Shown here: positions 5,342 to 7,996 of the stretch, piece by piece | Layout of the letters: every line of letters begins with the position of its first letter | How positions within the stretch are numbered: the stretch's first letter is position 1 | Assembly (NCBI GenBank): GCA_019347585.1 | Contig: JAHWLC010000043.1 | Location: 1 to 7,996 of the forward strand | Length of the DNA stretch: 7,996 nucleotides | From: Actinomycetota bacterium | GTDB lineage: Bacteria > Actinomycetota > Acidimicrobiia > Spongiisociales > ZC4RG35 | Direction of reading: 5' to 3' | The notes under the pieces: generated by a model | The model's database searches: none | Told to the model about the DNA's origin: nothing | The model's input: only the letters and a program-made list of their open reading frames with translations | Program-made: the position numbers and the translations under genes

Positions 5342-7600
5342 GTGCCCCCACCCTCCCCTGCCGAGCTGTTCCTCGACGGGCCGCCGGGAGCCGAGGTCGC
5401 CTATCTCCTCGATGCCGCCACCAACCGGGAGCAGCGCATGCTCGAGAACTGGCTGGCCCGGGAGCGGCCGGGGGCGCAGACACTCCGCATCGCCTCATCG
5501 CGACGCCGGGTCTCCGGAGAGGACGATCGACTGCTGGAGTGGCTCGAGCAGGGTGACGACCCATACCTGATCCCGACCCGCGTCGTCTGGATGGCGCCGG
5601 AGCGAAAAGGGCGCCGCTCCGTCGGCTGGCCCGATGCCCTCAAGCCGGGGGACCCTCGCGATCCGAAGGGCCTTCTCGCCTGGTGGACCGGGATGTTCCA
5701 CCGCGACCGGATCCGACTGATCGCCGCGGCCGGCGCCTATGCCAGCGAGCTGAAGGGGGACTATCGGGCCTCGGAGGAGGTCGACGGTGTGGCGGCGTAC
5801 ATCACCCGGCGGGCATGGCGCGTGCTCGACCAGGCGGAGCGGCGGCTGCGGGGCAACCGCTACAAGATCCCTCGCTTCGTCCCTGAGGCCATCCTCTCCC
5901 GTCGCGACTTCGTCGATGCCGTCCACCGTCACGCCAACGAGACCGGCACGAGCCGGGAAGAGGCACTGGAGACAGCCGAAGGACACCTTCGCGAGATCGC
6001 CGCCACCCACAGCCCCTATGTGATCGACCTGGTCGCCAACGCCATCCACGCCCTCTACCGCCAGGGATACCGGGAGATCATGTACGACCCCCAGCGGGTC
6101 CGGGAGATCGCCGAGCTGGGGAGCAGGCACCCGATCGTCTTCCTCCCCTCCCACCGGTCCAATCTCGACCGGCTCGCCCTCCAGTTCATGCTGTGGGAGA
6201 ACGACCTCCCACCCAACCACACCGCGGGTGGGGTCAATGTCGACTTCTTCCCGGTGGGCCCGCTGGTGAGACGGACGGGCGTCTTCTTCATCCGGAGATC
6301 CTTCCGGGACGACGAGCTCTACAAGCTCGTGCTTCGCGCCTACATCGACTATCTGGTGGAGAAGCGCTTCCCCCTGGAGTGGTACATGGAGGGCGGGCGC
6401 TCCCGAACCGGCAAGCTGCTCCCGCCAAGATTGGGGCTGCTCAGTTACGTGGTGGGCTCGCTGCGCCGGGGAAAGGCCGAGGAGATCAAGCTGATCCCGG
6501 TTTCGATCACCTATGACCACATCCAGGACCTCCCCGGCTACGCCAGGGAGGCCCAAGGCAGGGGCAAGGAGAGAGAGTCCATCCCCTGGCTGCTCAAGGC
6601 GGTGCGCTCGCTGCGGCGCCGGTACGGCAACATCCACATCGCGTTTGGAGAGCCGGTATCGGTCGCGGCGACGCTGGACACCGTCGGTGCCGGAGACGAA
6701 GGCTCGATGGGGCTACAAAAGCTGGGTTTCGAGGTGATGCATCGCATCGCGAGGGTCACTCCGGTCACCCCTACCGCCCTCCTCGCAATCGTCATCCTCG
6801 CCTCCGAAAGGGAAGCCCGTACGGCGGAGGAATTGGCGCAAGGGTGCCGGCGCCTCCTCGACTACATCGTGGAGCGGGGCGTTCCCATCACCGCGGAGGC
6901 CGATCTCTCCGAACCTGACCTGGTGGCCGCCCACCTCCATCGACTCGCCGAGCACGACAATGTCTCCGGCCGCGAGGAGGCGGGGCACCGGGTGTTCTGG
7001 CTCGACGACGAGCAGAGGCTGCGGCTCTCCTACTACCGGAACATGGTGGCTCATTTCTTCGTGGTGCGGGGCCTGGCCGAGATGGCATTGAGGGCGCGGC
7101 GCGAGGCCCGGGGCGACGAGCCTGATGCCGTGATCGAGAAAACGCTCGAGCTGCGGGACCTCCTCAAGTTCGAGTTCTTCTTCCCGGAGAGAGCCGAGTT
7201 CATCGAGGAGGTCGACGCGGAGATCTCGCTCGAGGCCCCCGGGTGGAGGGAGCGGCTCGAGGAGGAGGATGCCTCCGAGGTGCTCGCCAACATCAGACCT
7301 GCAATGGCCCATTGGGTGGTGCTCCCCATCCTCGACGCCTACGCGGTGGTGGCCGACGAGCTCGTCGCGTGGAAAGGGGAATTCGAGGAGAAGCGGTTCC
7401 TCAAGCGCTGCCTGGCGAGGGCCCGCGTGTACCGAATCGAGGAGGAGATCCACGGAGAGAGCGTCAGCCGGCCGCTCTTCGTCTCCGCCCTTGCCCTGGC
7501 CCGCAACCGTGGAATGATCGACGGATCGCCGGAGGTGGAGGCCAGGAGAGAGGCCTTCGCCGCCGAGGTGGCGCGGGCCAGGGAGCTGGCCGCCGACTAA
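5342..7600 (+). CDS. plsB: Glycerol-3-phosphate acyltransferase PlsB
   Basis: This 752-residue protein (E. coli PlsB is about 807) acylates sn-glycerol-3-phosphate at position 1 using acyl-CoA or acyl-ACP, the first step of phospholipid and triacylglycerol synthesis, at the inner face of the membrane. All four acyltransferase motifs are present: HRSNLD with the HX4D catalytic pair His271 and Asp276, GVFFIRRSFR (313-322), the substrate-binding EGGRSRTG (350-357), and LIPVSITYDH (384-393). The domains flanking this core are rich in charged helices, and no clear membrane segment is seen. The GTG at 5342 is the first possible start, because an in-frame TAG lies at 5330-5332; it also fits a leaderless mRNA. 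The gene is divergent from dtd across a 94-base promoter region with two palindromes, so it probably has its own regulated promoter. Its TAA overlaps the TAG of the convergent downstream gene. Mycobacteria also carry PlsB-type enzymes. The family call is firm; acyl donor choice cannot be read from the sequence. Confidence 0.95.
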   Translation: MPPPSPAELFLDGPPGAEVAYLLDAATNREQRMLENWLARERPGAQTLRIASSRRRVSGEDDRLLEWLEQGDDPYLIPTRVVWMAPERKGRRSVGWPDALKPGDPRDPKGLLAWWTGMFHRDRIRLIAAAGAYASELKGDYRASEEVDGVAAYITRRAWRVLDQAERRLRGNRYKIPRFVPEAILSRRDFVDAVHRHANETGTSREEALETAEGHLREIAATHSPYVIDLVANAIHALYRQGYREIMYDPQRVREIAELGSRHPIVFLPSHRSNLDRLALQFMLWENDLPPNHTAGGVNVDFFPVGPLVRRTGVFFIRRSFRDDELYKLVLRAYIDYLVEKRFPLEWYMEGGRSRTGKLLPPRLGLLSYVVGSLRRGKAEEIKLIPVSITYDHIQDLPGYAREAQGRGKERESIPWLLKAVRSLRRRYGNIHIAFGEPVSVAATLDTVGAGDEGSMGLQKLGFEVMHRIARVTPVTPTALLAIVILASEREARTAEELAQGCRRLLDYIVERGVPITAEADLSEPDLVAAHLHRLAEHDNVSGREEAGHRVFWLDDEQRLRLSYYRNMVAHFFVVRGLAEMALRARREARGDEPDAVIEKTLELRDLLKFEFFFPERAEFIEEVDAEISLEAPGWRERLEEEDASEVLANIRPAMAHWVVLPILDAYAVVADELVAWKGEFEEKRFLKRCLARARVYRIEEEIHGESVSRPLFVSALALARNRGMIDGSPEVEARREAFAAEVARARELAAD

Positions 7601-7996
7601 CCCTCTTCCTCGAACGGCCGGGGGCCGAAGCGGCGCCGCGCCTCGGCGATCATCTCCTCAGAGCTCATCGGGGGCGGTGGCTTGAGGATTGCTTCCTCCA
7701 GATCGGGCACTTCGAATTCCTGATCCGGCGCCTCCGCCCTCGTCGGAGCGACGCGGTCTCCGAGATACTCGTTTCTCCGGGCCACCGGCCGCTCCTTGGC
7801 AGGTGGGGGCGCCCGCTCGGGCTCGATCGAGGCGGGCTCCGTGCCGGCGCCGCCCTCGTGGTCGGGGGTGCCCCGGTTGCCGAGAGCGGTCAGGGCCTTG
7901 CCCGCCACGTAGATCACGATCCCGGGGAGGAAGGGCACGCCGACACCGCGAGGGGCGACCAGGACCGTGAGCAGAGCGGCGAGCATCCACAACCCC
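7597..7996 (-). CDS. Small membrane-anchored, proline-rich acidic protein of unknown function (probably cut at its 5' end)
   Basis: I do not recognise this family. The frame is open to the right window edge; possible starts within view are TTG at 7992 and ATG at 7986, but the gene may begin outside. The visible N-terminus is hydrophobic: LAALLTVLVA, a short break, then a second stretch VPFLPGIVIYVAGKALTAL. This suggests one or two membrane segments, the first perhaps truncated. The remaining 90 or so residues are polar, rich in Pro, Glu and Arg and probably disordered, ending in a short likely helix (SSEEMIAEARRRF) and an acidic tail. Codon third positions are strongly G/C, like the neighbouring genes, which supports a real gene. 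Its TAG stop (7597-7599) overlaps the plsB stop in a tail-to-tail arrangement, leaving no room for a conventional terminator between them. A membrane-anchored scaffold or an envelope-associated protein are both possible; nothing in the sequence decides. Confidence 0.7.
   Translation of the reverse strand, partial: GLWMLAALLTVLVAPRGVGVPFLPGIVIYVAGKALTALGNRGTPDHEGGAGTEPASIEPERAPPPAKERPVARRNEYLGDRVAPTRAEAPDQEFEVPDLEEAILKPPPPMSSEEMIAEARRRFGPRPFEEEG

Noticed and set aside
5495..6637. A 380-codon minus-strand open frame opposite plsB
   Set aside because: It lies wholly antisense to the PlsB catalytic core and shows no motif or start signal. It is a by-product of high GC content.
6713..7453. A 246-codon minus-strand open frame opposite the 3' part of plsB
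   Set aside because: Its composition is that of an antisense shadow, and the PlsB frame is continuous through it.
1..7996. CRISPR array, insertion sequence, prophage, tRNA or rRNA
   Set aside because: No regularly spaced direct repeats, transposase or integrase motifs, tRNA cloverleaf or rRNA sequence could be seen on either strand.

Overview
The window is a dense, GC-rich stretch of bacterial chromosome. It holds five protein-coding loci with almost no spacing: several starts and stops overlap, and GTG starts are common. Two neighbouring helicase-nuclease genes of the AdnA/AdnB type, the very high third-position GC, and a GTG start placed as in leaderless actinobacterial transcripts all suggest an actinobacterium (Actinomycetota), possibly an uncultured deep lineage. 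No rRNA or taxon marker is present, so this placement is an inference.

Positions 1-4848, plus strand, look like one operon of three genes joined by 4-base start/stop overlaps. The first is the 3' part of an AdnA-like subunit, cut by the window edge. The second is a complete 1023-residue AdnB-like helicase-nuclease. The third is a PlsY-family membrane acyltransferase of 209 residues. The two nuclease-helicase proteins should form a heterodimer that resects DNA double-strand breaks. PlsY belongs to phospholipid synthesis, and its coupling to the repair pair may be only positional.

Positions 4793-5247, minus strand, hold a D-aminoacyl-tRNA deacylase gene (dtd) that is broken in this sequence. 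A run of seven Cs, where eight would keep the frame, shifts translation away from the region holding the catalytic Gly-cisPro motif. Its 3' end overlaps the end of plsY by 56 bases, tail to tail.

Positions 5248-5341 are a short divergent promoter region between dtd and plsB. It contains a concentric 53-base palindrome with perfect 19-base arms, a second small palindrome, and a well-placed -10 element that predicts a leaderless plsB mRNA.

Positions 5342-7600, plus strand, encode a 752-residue PlsB glycerol-3-phosphate acyltransferase with all four acyltransferase motifs. It converges, with overlapping stop codons, on a minus-strand gene (7597 to the right edge) for a small membrane-anchored proline-rich protein of unknown function.

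Most of the window is ordinary housekeeping (DNA break repair, lipid synthesis, tRNA proofreading). I see no CRISPR array, insertion sequence, tRNA, rRNA or phage gene, and no sign of a wholly new system. The items most worth a second look are the dtd frameshift, the 53-base palindrome, and a divergent PlsY beside a canonical PlsB.
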